This document shows, one piece after another, positions 53,405-62,314 of a stretch of 64,000 nt of DNA (the first letter of the stretch is position 1; each line of letters starts with the position of its first letter). A model generated the notes under the pieces. That model searched no databases. It was given only the letters and a program-made list of their open reading frames with translations, and had not been told where the DNA came from. Source of the DNA: Salinicola corii (GTDB taxonomy: Bacteria; Pseudomonadota; Gammaproteobacteria; Pseudomonadales; Halomonadaceae). The translations under genes and the position numbers were made by a program. Where the stretch lies: NCBI RefSeq assembly GCF_008298015.1, contig NZ_VTPX01000004.1, positions 248,001 through 312,000 on the forward strand, given 5' to 3'.

Positions 53405-54094
53405 TTACTCCCTGATCGAAAAGCGGTAGCCGGTGCCGCGCACGGTCTGGACCAGATGCTGGTGCGCTTCACCCAAGGATTTGCGCAAGCGCCGAATGTG
53501 TACGTCTACGGTACGCTCTTCCACATACACATTGCCGCCCCAGACCTGATCCAGCAACTGGCTGCGGGTGTAGGCACGTTCCTGGTGGGTCATGAAGAAC
53601 TGCAGCAGGCGATACTCGGTCGGGCCAATCTCCAGTGCGCCGCCGTTGGAAGTGACGCGATGGCTGGAGGGATCGAGCCGTAGCCCGTCGACCTCGACCG
53701 CTTCCTCGATACCCGGCGGCGTGGCCCGGCGTAGTACCGCCTTGAGACGTGCCACCAGCTCGCGTGGCGAAAACGGCTTGGTGATGTAATCGTCGGCGCC
53801 AGCTTCCAGCCCTTGAACCTTGTTGTCCTCTTCCCCCTTGGCGGTGAGCAGGATGATCGGCATTTCGGCGGTGGCTTCCTCGCGCTTCAGACGGCGCGCG
53901 AGTTCGATGCCGCTGGTGCCGGGCATCATCCAGTCGAGCAGAATCAGGTCGGGTTTCTGGTCCAGCGCCATGGCGTGGCCGGTCTGGGCGTTGTCGGCTT
54001 CCAGCACGCGATAATCGGCCATTTCCAGGGCGACGGCGATCATTTCGCGGATGGATGCTTCGTCGTCAACGATGAGTACGGTCTTGGAGCTCAT
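53405..54094 (-). CDS. phoB: Phosphate regulon response regulator PhoB
   Basis: The 229-aa OmpR-family regulator has a receiver domain with Asp10/Asp11, phosphoacceptor Asp54 (LILLDWMMPG) and Lys about 104 (DYITKPF), and a winged helix with EYRLLQFFMTHQERAYTRSQ LLDQVWG and VDVHIRRLRKSL. ATG 54094 has GAGG upstream. A Pho box at 54202 suggests positive autoregulation. Confidence 0.95.
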   Translation of the reverse strand: MSSKTVLIVDDEASIREMIAVALEMADYRVLEADNAQTGHAMALDQKPDLILLDWMMPGTSGIELARRLKREEATAEMPIILLTAKGEEDNKVQGLEAGADDYITKPFSPRELVARLKAVLRRATPPGIEEAVEVDGLRLDPSSHRVTSNGGALEIGPTEYRLLQFFMTHQERAYTRSQLLDQVWGGNVYVEERTVDVHIRRLRKSLGEAHQHLVQTVRGTGYRFSIRE

Positions 54095-54201
54095 GCGCAA
54101 TGCCTCGAGTGAGCCGCCGGTCAGCTTTCTTGCGTGGCGTCGATGACACCATCGGGCGTAGCTTCCGGCCGTGACAGAACGGTGACGATTACATCGTGAA
54201 A

Positions 54202-54221
54202 ATATGACATTGATATGACAG
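54202..54221 (-). promoter_or_regulatory. Pho box upstream of phoB
   Basis: The minus strand reads CTGTCATATCAATGTCATAT, two 11-bp-spaced TGTCAT repeats matching the Pho box consensus. It is 108 bp upstream of the phoB start and consistent with PhoB autoactivation; more TGTCAC-like repeats follow downstream. Confidence 0.8.
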
Positions 54222-54239
54222 TCACGCCAATCTCGCCAT

Positions 54240-55136
54240 TCAAGTCGGTGGCCACAGGGTAAGCATCAGCCCCGCGAACAGCAGCAGCCCGGACCAGAAA
54301 TTGTTGAGAAAGGCGCGAAAGCAGGCGTCGCGCTCGCGTTCCCGGATCAGGCACTGCTGATAGACGAAGGTGGCCGCCATCGCGGCCAGGCCCAGCCAGA
54401 AGAATCCACCCAGTTGCGTCCGCATGCCGGTCCAAACCAGCAACGCCAGCGTCAGCAACTGCAGCAGACCGATGATCCGCTTGTCCCACTGGCCGAACAG
54501 CCGTGCGGTGGACTTGATCCCGATCTTGATGTCGTCGTCGCGATCGACCATCGCGTATTGGGTGTCGTAGGCCACGGTCCAGGCAATGTTGGCGAGAAGC
54601 AGCAACCAGGCTTCCAACGGTACCTCGCGGCTCACCGCCATGAACGCCATCGGGATGCTCCACGAGAACGCCATGCCCAGCACCACCTGCGGCAGATGGG
54701 TGTAGCGCTTCATGAACGGATAGATCGCCGCCAGCGCGACGCCAACGAAGGAGAGCAGCACGGTGGCCAGGTTGGTGAAGCAGACCAGCACGAATGCCAG
54801 CACCACCAGACCCGCGAACAGGATCCTGGCCTCCTGCTCGCTGATCCGTCCGGTCGCCAGCGGGCGCTCCCGGGTCCGCTTGACGTGGCCGTCCAGATGA
54901 CGGTCGGCATAGTCGTTGACGACGCAGCCGGCGGCTCGCATCAGATAGACACCGAGCACGAAGATGATCAGCGTGGCGCGATCCGGCAGACCGTCGGCCG
55001 CCAGCCACAGCGCCCACAGCGTCGGCCACATCAGCAGCCAGGTGCCGATCGGCTTGTCGAGTCGCGTCAGGCGCAGGAAATCGGGCAGGCGGGCAAGGCC
55101 GCGAGGGAGAGCGGAGGAGGGACCAGCGCTGGGCAT
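54240..55136 (-). CDS. ubiA: 4-Hydroxybenzoate polyprenyltransferase
   Basis: The 298-aa membrane enzyme has both Asp-rich prenyl-diphosphate-binding motifs, [15 protein letters not shown] (about residues 74-88) and [20 protein letters not shown], and eight or more membrane helices. It attaches the polyprenyl chain to 4-hydroxybenzoate in ubiquinone synthesis. The ATG at 55136 with GGAG upstream is chosen. It follows ubiC on the same strand after 125 bp. Confidence 0.95.
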   Translation of the reverse strand: MPSAGPSSALPRGLARLPDFLRLTRLDKPIGTWLLMWPTLWALWLAADGLPDRATLIIFVLGVYLMRAAGCVVNDYADRHLDGHVKRTRERPLATGRISEQEARILFAGLVVLAFVLVCFTNLATVLLSFVGVALAAIYPFMKRYTHLPQVVLGMAFSWSIPMAFMAVSREVPLEAWLLLLANIAWTVAYDTQYAMVDRDDDIKIGIKSTARLFGQWDKRIIGLLQLLTLALLVWTGMRTQLGGFFWLGLAAMAATFVYQQCLIRERERDACFRAFLNNFWSGLLLFAGLMLTLWPPT

Positions 55137-55261
55137 ACGAAGCTCCGAAACGGCAAAAACGACAAGATCTGAAATCGCCACCGACTTTACTGCAACGGCG
55201 GTCTCGCTTCGAGGCCTGGGATCGCCGTTCAAGTCCTGGGTCCCGTTCGGCGGATCCTGGT

Positions 55262-55834
55262 TCAGGTTGGAGAAAGGCCGAGATCCTCGGCCATCTCACG
55301 TTGAAAGCACTCCTGGACCAGCAACTGGATACCGCCATGGCGAAAGCGCGAACGACGTAGCCAGAGGCCTTCGCCAGGGGGCGATACCCGCGCCACTTCG
55401 ATCGGGTCGCGTTCGAGATCGTGCTGCGCGAACAGCCAGCTGCCCAGCGAACGCTCCCCCAGCGTGCGCAGACGACGACAGCCGATGCGATCCAGCGGGG
55501 CGACCGAGCGCGCCGCCACCCACGGCCGCTCGCCGCTCATCAGCATGACCTCGCGTATCCAGGCGACGTCGGTATGTGCCAGACCCAACGCAAGCGCCTC
55601 GTCGCGTCGTGGTCGTTCGATGCCCTGGTGTACCAGCCTGACCCGAAAGGGGCGCTCGGAGGCCGCGATCAGCCGCGCGGTAAGCGAGTCGGTGGAGGCC
55701 ACCCACTGCCACCAGGCGGCGCTCATGCGAGGGCGTCGCGTGGCTGCGGGGGCCCAGCGAGTCCATCGCCAGGATCGTTCGGAGGGCGACAGGGCATGGC
55801 AGTGACAGGTTGAGGGCACGCGAAGCGACTCCAT
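55262..55834 (-). CDS. ubiC: Chorismate pyruvate-lyase
   Basis: The 190-aa protein has the UbiC motifs [20 protein letters not shown], the Arg/Glu active-site residues around [20 protein letters not shown], and the terminal [16 protein letters not shown]. It makes 4-hydroxybenzoate from chorismate and supplies UbiA. The start at 55834 is chosen by family length; the ATG three bases earlier (55837) is equally possible. Confidence 0.88.
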   Translation of the reverse strand: MESLRVPSTCHCHALSPSERSWRWTRWAPAATRRPRMSAAWWQWVASTDSLTARLIAASERPFRVRLVHQGIERPRRDEALALGLAHTDVAWIREVMLMSGERPWVAARSVAPLDRIGCRRLRTLGERSLGSWLFAQHDLERDPIEVARVSPPGEGLWLRRSRFRHGGIQLLVQECFQREMAEDLGLSPT

Positions 55835-55953
55835 CATGACGCACCAGGAAAGCGCAGCGTCGTGGAAAAAGCCATGAACCACCGGACGGCGCGGGTCGAA
55901 GGCGGCGTAGTGTACCATGAGGCCTCAAGACGACCGACCGAACGAGCCCCGTA

Positions 55954-57156
55954 ATGAGTCAATCCGATCACTCCACCGCCCCCCTGACGATCGTCGGCAC
56001 CGGGATGGCCGGTGTGGGCCTGGCCCGAGCCATTCGGAGCCGTGATGGCGAGCGGCCGATCACCCTGATCGGTGCCGATAGCGGCGACGAGTACACTAAG
56101 CCGCTGCTCTCCAGTGCGTTTGCCAAGCGCCAGACGGCGCAATCGCTGGTCATGCGCGATGCAGTGGGCCTGGCCGCGACGCTGCGGGCGCGGGTTCGTA
56201 CCCATACCACCGTGGATGCCATCGAGACCGACGACCATCGGTTGAGGATCGGCGCCGAAGTTCTGCCCTATGGCCAACTGGTGCTGGCGACCGGCGCCGC
56301 GCCATGGCAGCCGTTCGAGGTGGCATCCTCGCTGCACGGCAGGATATTCCAGATCAATGATCTCGATGACTACCGTCGCTTGCGCGGCGTGCTGGATCGT
56401 CATCCCGGGCGCCAGGCCCGCATCGCCATCATCGGCGCTGGCCTGGTGGGGTGCGAGTTCGCCAATGACCTGCATGCAGGGGGGCACCGGATCGCCCTGA
56501 TCGCGCCCGAGACGACGCCGCTCTCACGTCTGCTGCCGCCACCGTTGGGGCGGGCACTGGGCGAGGCCTTCGCCGAAGCCGGCATTCTCGGTTATTTCGA
56601 ACGTCAGGTCTCGGCACTTCACGACAATGGCGAGGGCGTGACTCTGGTACTGGACGACGGTGAAGCGCTGGAAGCGGACCTGGTGCTGGTCGCGACGGGG
56701 CTGCGTCCACGCACGGCACTTGCCGAGGTGGCGGGGCTGGCGGTCTCGCCAGCCGGTATCCTGACCGACCGGCGGCTCGCGACCAGCGCGCCGAACGTCT
56801 TCGCGCTGGGTGACGTTGCCTGTGTCGACGGTCTCGATGCTCCGGCCGGCGGCTTGAGTGCCATGTACGTTCAGCCGCTGCAGGCCGCTGTCAAAGCGCT
56901 GGCGGCAACGCTCACCGGCACACCCACCGAGGTGGCCTACGGCGCCTGGCCGGTGGTGGTCAAGACACCGCTGTTGCCGATTGTCGCACTACCGCCGCGC
57001 GAGGTCCCCCATCATTGGCGGATAGAGGGGGAGGCCAGTGATTTCAGCGCCTTGGCCGAGGATGAGGGGGGGCGGTTGCTGGGTTTTGCGCTGACCGGCC
57101 GCTGCGTTCGTCGTAAAGTCGAACTGGCGCGAGCTGCCCCCCCGTTGCTAGGCTAG
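55954..57156 (+). CDS. FAD/NAD(P)-dependent oxidoreductase (rubredoxin reductase-like)
   Basis: The 400-aa protein has an FAD dinucleotide fold (LTIVGTGMAGVGLARAIRSR), an NAD-binding fold (RIAIIGAGLVGCEFANDLHA), ATG motif (LVLATGAAPW), and the FAD-binding NVFALGDVACVDG. The overall sequence resembles rubredoxin-NAD+ reductases; no rubredoxin gene is adjacent, so the electron acceptor is unknown. It starts 35 bp from the divergent ubiC region. Confidence 0.85.
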   Translation: MSQSDHSTAPLTIVGTGMAGVGLARAIRSRDGERPITLIGADSGDEYTKPLLSSAFAKRQTAQSLVMRDAVGLAATLRARVRTHTTVDAIETDDHRLRIGAEVLPYGQLVLATGAAPWQPFEVASSLHGRIFQINDLDDYRRLRGVLDRHPGRQARIAIIGAGLVGCEFANDLHAGGHRIALIAPETTPLSRLLPPPLGRALGEAFAEAGILGYFERQVSALHDNGEGVTLVLDDGEALEADLVLVATGLRPRTALAEVAGLAVSPAGILTDRRLATSAPNVFALGDVACVDGLDAPAGGLSAMYVQPLQAAVKALAATLTGTPTEVAYGAWPVVVKTPLLPIVALPPREVPHHWRIEGEASDFSALAEDEGGRLLGFALTGRCVRRKVELARAAPPLLG

Positions 57157-57324
57157 CTCCGGTGGCTACGGTTATGTAAGCCATGAATCGTCACCTGATG
57201 CTGGACAAACCGCGCCCCGAGCGGCTTATTATGCGTTCGGAGGGCATTTCCCTCATCGAGAACAACAACTCGTTTAAGATGCGAGGTGTGTCAGGTGACG
57301 CCATAGCCAAACTAGGAGGGCTCT

Positions 57325-57600
57325 ATGCGTAAGCCAGAACTCGCTGCGGCGATTGCCGAGCGTGCGGATCTTTCGAAGGACAAGGCCAGTCAGGTGTTGA
57401 ACGTCATTCTCGACGAAATCACCGGTACGGTTTCCAAAGGTAGCGATGTCACTTTGATCGGTTTCGGTTCATTTACGGTTCGCGAGCGCGCCGCACGGAC
57501 GGGTAAAAACCCGCAAACTGGCAAGCCGTTGAATATCCCGGCCAGCAAGACCGTGGCCTTCAAGCCCGGCAAGGCTCTCAAGGACGCCGTCAGCAAGTAA
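57325..57600 (+). CDS. HU-family DNA-binding protein
   Basis: The 91-aa protein is a typical HU: MRKPELAAAIAERADLSKDK at the start and GFGSFTVRERAARTGKNPQT GKPLNIPASKTVAFKPGKALKD (in parts) with the conserved NP turn of the DNA-binding arm. AGGAGGG precedes the ATG. Organisms of this kind often have more than one HU; the close match is to the β-type. It is single. Confidence 0.92.
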   Translation: MRKPELAAAIAERADLSKDKASQVLNVILDEITGTVSKGSDVTLIGFGSFTVRERAARTGKNPQTGKPLNIPASKTVAFKPGKALKDAVSK

Positions 57601-57739
57601 GGTGTAATTCGGGTTTCGAATTCCCGAGTCGCTCATCCGCCAATGAGCGCAACGATAGCCGATCCGTCCCGATGCTGGCGGGTCGGCATTCTTCCACACG
57701 ATGCATCCCCTACTCTGATGATCGGTCGTGCGAGGTGGC

Positions 57740-58096
57740 ATGAAGCTCAAGTTGATGCTCTGGTGGCTGGGCGTGATGCTCAAGCGCGCACGGTCGCGCA
57801 AGGCGGCGTTTCGCGAGAGCCTGGAGAAATTCCAGCGATTCGATTGGGGCGTTGCCACGGAAGACCTGTCGATTGCCCGTCATTATCGAATGACCCCGCA
57901 AGCCGTCCACAGCGACACCGGTCTGCCGGTGGACCTGACGCTGGAACTGCGCTTCCGTGACGCCGATAGTGCCACGCGCTTTCTGCGCAAGCCTTCGCAG
58001 CGTGCTTTTCGCGAAGGGCTGTTCGATGGTCGATTGCGTCTGGTGGGCGACTCCCGCGATCTGGAGCGATTGCAGGGCCTGCTGAAGTATCTCTAG
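57740..58096 (+). CDS. Small protein of unknown function
   Basis: The 118-aa basic protein begins MKLKLMLWWLGVMLKRARSR, a short amphipathic/hydrophobic helix followed by helices and strands (DWGVATEDLSIARHYRMTPQ, VDLTLELRFRDADSATRFLR, EGLFDGRLRLVGDSRDLERL). It is unrecognised; the last part (FDGRLRLVGDSRDL) loosely recalls sterol-carrier-type folds but that is speculative. GAGG precedes the ATG and codon use fits, supporting a real gene. Confidence 0.55.
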   Translation: MKLKLMLWWLGVMLKRARSRKAAFRESLEKFQRFDWGVATEDLSIARHYRMTPQAVHSDTGLPVDLTLELRFRDADSATRFLRKPSQRAFREGLFDGRLRLVGDSRDLERLQGLLKYL

Positions 58097-58145
58097 CCAC
58101 GAGCCACGAGCCACGAGCCACGAGCCACGAGCCACGAGCCACGAG
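58097..58145. repeat. Heptamer tandem array, 7 × CCACGAG
   Basis: Seven perfect copies of CCACGAG follow the stop of the small unknown gene directly. It is a variant of the CTACGAG and CTTCGAG units found at 13279, 42131 and 11573. Confidence 0.95.
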
Positions 58146-58186
58146 GCCGGCAACGCCCCTGTCGCCGGTATCGCCTCACGCCCGTG

Positions 58187-58900
58187 TCACTGCTGCAACA
58201 GGGCTGGCAGGTCGAAGACCAGAACTTCGGCATCCTCTCCCTTTTCCAGCACGACCCCCGGCTCATCCACGAGCATCAGCGCGTCGCCGCCCTCGAGGCG
58301 CTGGCCGTTGGCCTCTATACCGCCCTTCACTACGTGGACATAGCTTTGGCGCCCCTTCTTCAGCGTCAGTTCCGCACGCTCGTCGCCATCCAGCAGCGAT
58401 GCGTAGATGAGCGCGTCCTGTTGCAGCGTGAGCGAGCCCTCGCGGCCATCGGGCGACAGGATCAGACAGAGCCGGCCGCGCTTGTCCACCTCGGTGAAAT
58501 CCTTCTCGGCGTAGTGCGGGGTCAGGCCACGCGCCCGCGGGAAGAGCCAGATCTGCAGGAAGTGGACCGGCTCGCTGGCGGAGTGATTGAACTCGCTGTG
58601 CTCGACCCCGCTGCCGGTGGTCATGATCTGCACCCGGCCGGGGCCGATCGCCGAGCCGTTGCCCAGGGTGTCACGGTGGGCCAGTTCGCCGCTCAGCACG
58701 TAGGAGAAGATCTCCATGTCCTGATGACCGTGCTGGCCGAAGCCCTGCCCGGACGCCACGCGGTCCTCGTTGATGACCCGAAGCACGCTGAAGTGGACGT
58801 GCTTCGGGTCGTGATAGCCGGCGAACGAAAACGAGTGATAGCTCTTGAGCCAGCCGTGATCGGCATAACCGCGCTCGTTACCGCGTCGAATCGTCAACAT
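58187..58900 (-). CDS. Pirin-family protein (quercetin dioxygenase-like)
   Basis: The 237-aa bicupin has the pirin signature SYHSFSFAGYHDPKHVHFSV, the metal ligands in GQHGHQDMEIFSYVLSGELA (HxH...E) and VEHSEFNHSASEPVHFLQIW. This is the YhhW/pirin type, with quercetinase activity in some members. ATG 58900 is chosen by homology. The upstream region carries two direct repeats (58971, 59013) that could be operators. Confidence 0.88.
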   Translation of the reverse strand: MLTIRRGNERGYADHGWLKSYHSFSFAGYHDPKHVHFSVLRVINEDRVASGQGFGQHGHQDMEIFSYVLSGELAHRDTLGNGSAIGPGRVQIMTTGSGVEHSEFNHSASEPVHFLQIWLFPRARGLTPHYAEKDFTEVDKRGRLCLILSPDGREGSLTLQQDALIYASLLDGDERAELTLKKGRQSYVHVVKGGIEANGQRLEGGDALMLVDEPGVVLEKGEDAEVLVFDLPALLQQ

Positions 58901-58970
58901 GACTTGTCTCCTCTCGTCTGCTGGGCGCTGCAAGCTTCAGCTTGGCGCAATGGAGACAGTTTATCGCCTA

Positions 58971-59023
58971 TATAATCGAACAAAAGCGCGTTTTTATGCG
59001 CATATACGTGCTTAAAATCGAAC
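58971..59023. promoter_or_regulatory. Direct repeats upstream of the pirin gene
   Basis: TATAATCGAAC (58971-58981) and TAAAATCGAAC (59013-59023) are 42 bp apart, four helical turns, in an otherwise AT-rich gap between the pirin gene and trpA. They could be paired regulator sites and include a -10-like element for pirin on the minus strand. No regulator gene is adjacent. Confidence 0.4.
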
Positions 59024-59041
59024 GATAGGGCGCGCTCAGGA

Positions 59042-59911
59042 TTAACCTCTCCGGGCACCCTGAATCGACTCGGCCAGTTTCCGCGTCAGCGTCAATGCTC
59101 CTTCCACGCCTGTCTCGGCGAGCCGCTCGACCAACGCGCTGCCGACGACAACGGCATCGGCAATCCTGGCGACCGTAGCCGCCGTGTCGCCATCGCGCAC
59201 GCCAAAGCCGACCGCGACAGGCAGGGGCGACTGTCGCTTGAGCTCGATGAGCGATTCGCCCAGCGAAGCCGCGATATCGGATCGCCGGCTACCGGTCACA
59301 CCATTGAAGGCGATGCGATAGACGAAGCCATCGCCCTGGGCGAGCAGTGCCGGCAATCGTCCGGGCGGTGTGGTCGGCGCCACCAGCGGAATCCGCGCCA
59401 GGCCCAGGTCGCGTGCCTTGGCCGTCAGTGCGGCGCCGTGCTCCGGCGGCAGGTCGACCAGGATCAGTCCATCGACGCCGGCCTCTGCCGCCGCTTGCAG
59501 AAAGCGATCCTCGCCGCAGCGCTGGAGCGGATTGAGATAGCCCATCAGCACGACCGGGGTGTCGTCATCGCGTCGCCGAAAATCGCGCACCATCTCCAAG
59601 GTGCGCGCCAATGTCTGGCCCTTCGCCAGGGCGCGCTGGCCGGCGCGTTGAATGGCCACACCGTCGGCCATCGGGTCGCTGAACGGCATGCCCAGTTCGA
59701 TGACATCGGCGCCCGCTGCCGGCAGCCGGGCGAGCAGGTCGCGGCTGGTTGCGGGATCGGGGTCCCCGGCCATCACGTAGGTCACCAGCGCGGCGCGATC
59801 CTCGACACGTAGTGCCGCGAAACGACGCGCCAGGCGCGAGTCGGTGTTCGGAGAGACGTGGTTCTGGGTTTCGGTCTTCAGCGTCTCGGTCTTCGACGAT
59901 AGCGCGTTCAT
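59042..59911 (-). CDS. trpA: Tryptophan synthase α subunit
   Basis: The 289-aa TIM-barrel protein has the active-site region [20 protein letters not shown] (Glu and Asp) and [20 protein letters not shown], then [20 protein letters not shown] and [20 protein letters not shown]. It converts indole-3-glycerol phosphate to indole and glyceraldehyde-3-phosphate. The N-terminus has about 20 extra residues ([20 protein letters not shown]). The ATG at 59911 overlaps the trpB stop by 4 nt. Confidence 0.95.
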   Translation of the reverse strand: MNALSSKTETLKTETQNHVSPNTDSRLARRFAALRVEDRAALVTYVMAGDPDPATSRDLLARLPAAGADVIELGMPFSDPMADGVAIQRAGQRALAKGQTLARTLEMVRDFRRRDDDTPVVLMGYLNPLQRCGEDRFLQAAAEAGVDGLILVDLPPEHGAALTAKARDLGLARIPLVAPTTPPGRLPALLAQGDGFVYRIAFNGVTGSRRSDIAASLGESLIELKRQSPLPVAVGFGVRDGDTAATVARIADAVVVGSALVERLAETGVEGALTLTRKLAESIQGARRG

Positions 59912-61233
59912 GATTCGACCTCCTCGGGCATCAGGTGGCGGGTGATGGTGTCCATGTCCTTGTCGCCGCGACCGCTCAAGCAGACCACGATGGTCTGGTC
60001 CGCTTCCTGCCTTGCGGCCAACCGCCCGGCGTGATGGAGCGCGTGGGACGACTCCAGGGCGGGCAGGATGCCCTCCAGCCGGCAACACAGTCCCACCGCT
60101 TCCAGTGCTTCGTCGTCGGTTACCGCGACGTAGCTTGCCCGACCGCTGTCGTGCAGATGCGCATGCTCGGGGCCGATACCGGGATAATCGAGACCGGCGG
60201 AGATCGAGTGCGCGTCGCGAATCTGGCCGTCGTCGTCCTGCAGCAGGTAAGTGCGATTGCCATGCAGAATGCCGGGGGAACCGCCGTTAAGGCTGGCGGC
60301 ATGGCGGCCGCTCTCCAACCCTTCTCCGGCCGCTTCGACCCCGACCATGACGACCGCGTCGTCGAGGAAGGCGTGAAACAGCCCCATGGCATTGGAGCCG
60401 CCGCCGACGCAGGCGATCAGCGTATCCGGCAGGCGGCCCCGCGCCGTCAGCAGCTGTGCGCGCGTCTCGATACCGATCACCGCCTGGAAATCCCGCACCA
60501 TGCGTGGATAGGGCGCCGGCCCCGCCACGGTACCGATGATGTAGAAAGTGTCGTCGACGTTGGTCACCCAGTCCCGCAGCGCCTCGTTCATGGCATCCTT
60601 GAGCGTCGCCGTGCCGCTGTGGACAGGCACGATCTCGGCGCCGAGCAGGCGCATGCGCTGCACGTTGGGCTGCTGGCGTTCGATATCGGTCGCGCCCATG
60701 TAGACCACGCAGCCGAGGCCGAGCCGCGCGGCCACCGTGGCGACGGCGACGCCGTGCATGCCGGCGCCGGTTTCGGCGATCAGCCGCTGGCGCCCCATGC
60801 GTTGTGCCAGCAAGGCCTGGCCCAAGGCGTTGTTGATCTTGTGCGCGCCGGTGTGATTGAGATCCTCGCGCTTCAAATAGATCTGCGCGCCGCCGAAATG
60901 TTCGGTCAGGCGCTCGGCGAAGTAGAGCGGCGTGGCGCGGCCAACGTAATCGCGACGCAACTCGTTCAGGCGTTCCTGAAAAGCGGGATCGACGCGGGCG
61001 GCGTCGTAGGCGGCTTCGATCTCGCCGATCAGCGGCATCAGCGTCTCGGCGACATAGCGTCCGCCGTAGCCCTGGTTCAACTGAGTGCCGTGGCCATCGC
61101 CCGGGCTGCCACCAAAAAATTTCCGGGAGAAATTTTTGACGTCGCGGCAGCGACGGCCCGAAGGGTGACCGCCAGGGACGGCGGGTACAAAAAAGCCGTT
61201 CTCGTCGGGAAGAGTCTTCAGTGTCGAGTTCAT
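59908..61233 (-). CDS. trpB: Tryptophan synthase β subunit with an N-terminal insertion
   Basis: The 441-aa PLP enzyme has the PLP-Lys motif [37 protein letters not shown] and [15 protein letters not shown]. It condenses indole with serine. Between DENGFF and [12 protein letters not shown], which are contiguous in most TrpB, residues 16-56 are extra ([20 protein letters not shown]...). This segment contains a perfect palindrome at 61115-61137 and GC-rich palindromes, so it looks like an in-frame repeat insertion. The rest of the protein is intact. It is divergent from trpI. Confidence 0.93.
   Translation of the reverse strand: MNSTLKTLPDENGFFVPAVPGGHPSGRRCRDVKNFSRKFFGGSPGDGHGTQLNQGYGGRYVAETLMPLIGEIEAAYDAARVDPAFQERLNELRRDYVGRATPLYFAERLTEHFGGAQIYLKREDLNHTGAHKINNALGQALLAQRMGRQRLIAETGAGMHGVAVATVAARLGLGCVVYMGATDIERQQPNVQRMRLLGAEIVPVHSGTATLKDAMNEALRDWVTNVDDTFYIIGTVAGPAPYPRMVRDFQAVIGIETRAQLLTARGRLPDTLIACVGGGSNAMGLFHAFLDDAVVMVGVEAAGEGLESGRHAASLNGGSPGILHGNRTYLLQDDDGQIRDAHSISAGLDYPGIGPEHAHLHDSGRASYVAVTDDEALEAVGLCCRLEGILPALESSHALHHAGRLAARQEADQTIVVCLSGRGDKDMDTITRHLMPEEVES
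61115..61137. repeat. Palindrome inside the trpB insertion
   Basis: AAAAATTTC-CGGGA-GAAATTTTT, a perfect 9-bp inverted repeat, lies within the extra N-terminal segment of trpB, next to GTCGC-GGCA-GCGAC (61141-61154). Both are unlike the surrounding coding composition. Confidence 0.8.
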
Positions 61234-61316
61234 CAGTCAGATCCGGTCGATCGATTCGATGCCCTCAGATTAGGCTGGAGGCGAGTGGGGGAAAATCGAT
61301 AAACTCTCCATATCAT

Positions 61317-61331
61317 GTGAGAAAACCTCAC
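61317..61331. promoter_or_regulatory. TrpI operator between trpB and trpI
   Basis: GTGAG-AAAAC-CTCAC is a perfect 5-bp inverted repeat in the 115-bp divergent gap. TrpI of pseudomonads binds GTGAG-N5-CTCAC-type sites and activates trpBA in response to indoleglycerol phosphate. A second, half-like site (AATGAGAGG) follows. Confidence 0.72.
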
Positions 61332-61348
61332 CTAATGAGAGGATCGAG

Positions 61349-62314
61349 ATGGCCACGCTACCGTCTCTCAACGCGTTACGCGCCTTCGAAGCCACGGCCC
61401 GCCTGGGTAGCGTCAGCGCGGCCGCCGACGAACTTCATGTCACCCACGGTGCGGTGAGTCGTCAACTTCGGACGCTGGAGCATCATTTCGGCGTCGAGCT
61501 GTTCGAGAAGTCCGGGCGCGGGCTCGTGCCGACGAATCACGGTCGCACGCTATACCCTGCCGTCGGTGAGGCTTTCTCACGCTTGAACGAAGGTTGCACG
61601 GCACTGACGCGCCATCTCGACGAGGCGCCGTTCACGCTGGCCTGTCCCGGCAGTTTGCTGGCGCGCTGGCTGATTCCACGGCTCGACCAGCTCAATGCCG
61701 ACCTGCCCGAGCTTCGCCTGCGGGTGGTCTCCAGCGAGAACGAGCTTGATCCGCGTCGCGAGGATGTCGATGCCACGCTGCGTTTCGCTGCGCCGCCCTG
61801 GCCCAACGACATGGCGGTGATCCCGCTGATCCCGGAACGCATCGTTGCCGTAGCGACGCCGGAGATCTGGACGACGGCAGCGAAGGACTCGGCCCATGCC
61901 ATGCTCCAACGCCTCACGCTGCTGGATACGGCGTCGCGGCCGCAAGCCTGGCCCGAATGGGCGGCCGCCATGGGCGTCGATGATGTGACGCTGGCCACGG
62001 CACGCGACGAGGGGCGCAGTTTCGAGCATCTCTACTATCTGCTGGAAGCGGCGCTGGCGGGGCTGGGTGTCGCCATCGCGCCGCAGTTGTTGGTGGCGGG
62101 CGAGCTACGCCAAGGGCGGCTGGTGGCACCGTGGCCCACGATCGAGACCGATGCGTCGCTGGGGCTGTGGCTGGCGCCCGGCGTCGATGCTCGGCGAGGC
62201 GAGCGCCTCGCCGAGTGGTTGCGCCGCGAGCTGAGTCAAGGCGTCGGCGCAAGGGGAAAGCCACCGGAGGACGATCAGCGGTCGGAGCCGTCCCCGAGTG
62301 ACTCGGCGCGCTGA
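61349..62314 (+). CDS. trpI: TrpI, LysR-family activator of trpBA
   Basis: The 321-aa LysR regulator has the HTH ATLPSLNALRAFEATARLGS VSAAADELHVTHGAVSRQL (in parts, residues 2-40) and an effector domain beginning FTLACPGSLLARWLIPRLDQ, the pattern of TrpI. It is divergent from trpBA with the expected inverted-repeat operator between. The 3' end overlaps the convergent GntR gene by 40 nt. Confidence 0.92.
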   Translation: MATLPSLNALRAFEATARLGSVSAAADELHVTHGAVSRQLRTLEHHFGVELFEKSGRGLVPTNHGRTLYPAVGEAFSRLNEGCTALTRHLDEAPFTLACPGSLLARWLIPRLDQLNADLPELRLRVVSSENELDPRREDVDATLRFAAPPWPNDMAVIPLIPERIVAVATPEIWTTAAKDSAHAMLQRLTLLDTASRPQAWPEWAAAMGVDDVTLATARDEGRSFEHLYYLLEAALAGLGVAIAPQLLVAGELRQGRLVAPWPTIETDASLGLWLAPGVDARRGERLAEWLRRELSQGVGARGKPPEDDQRSEPSPSDSAR

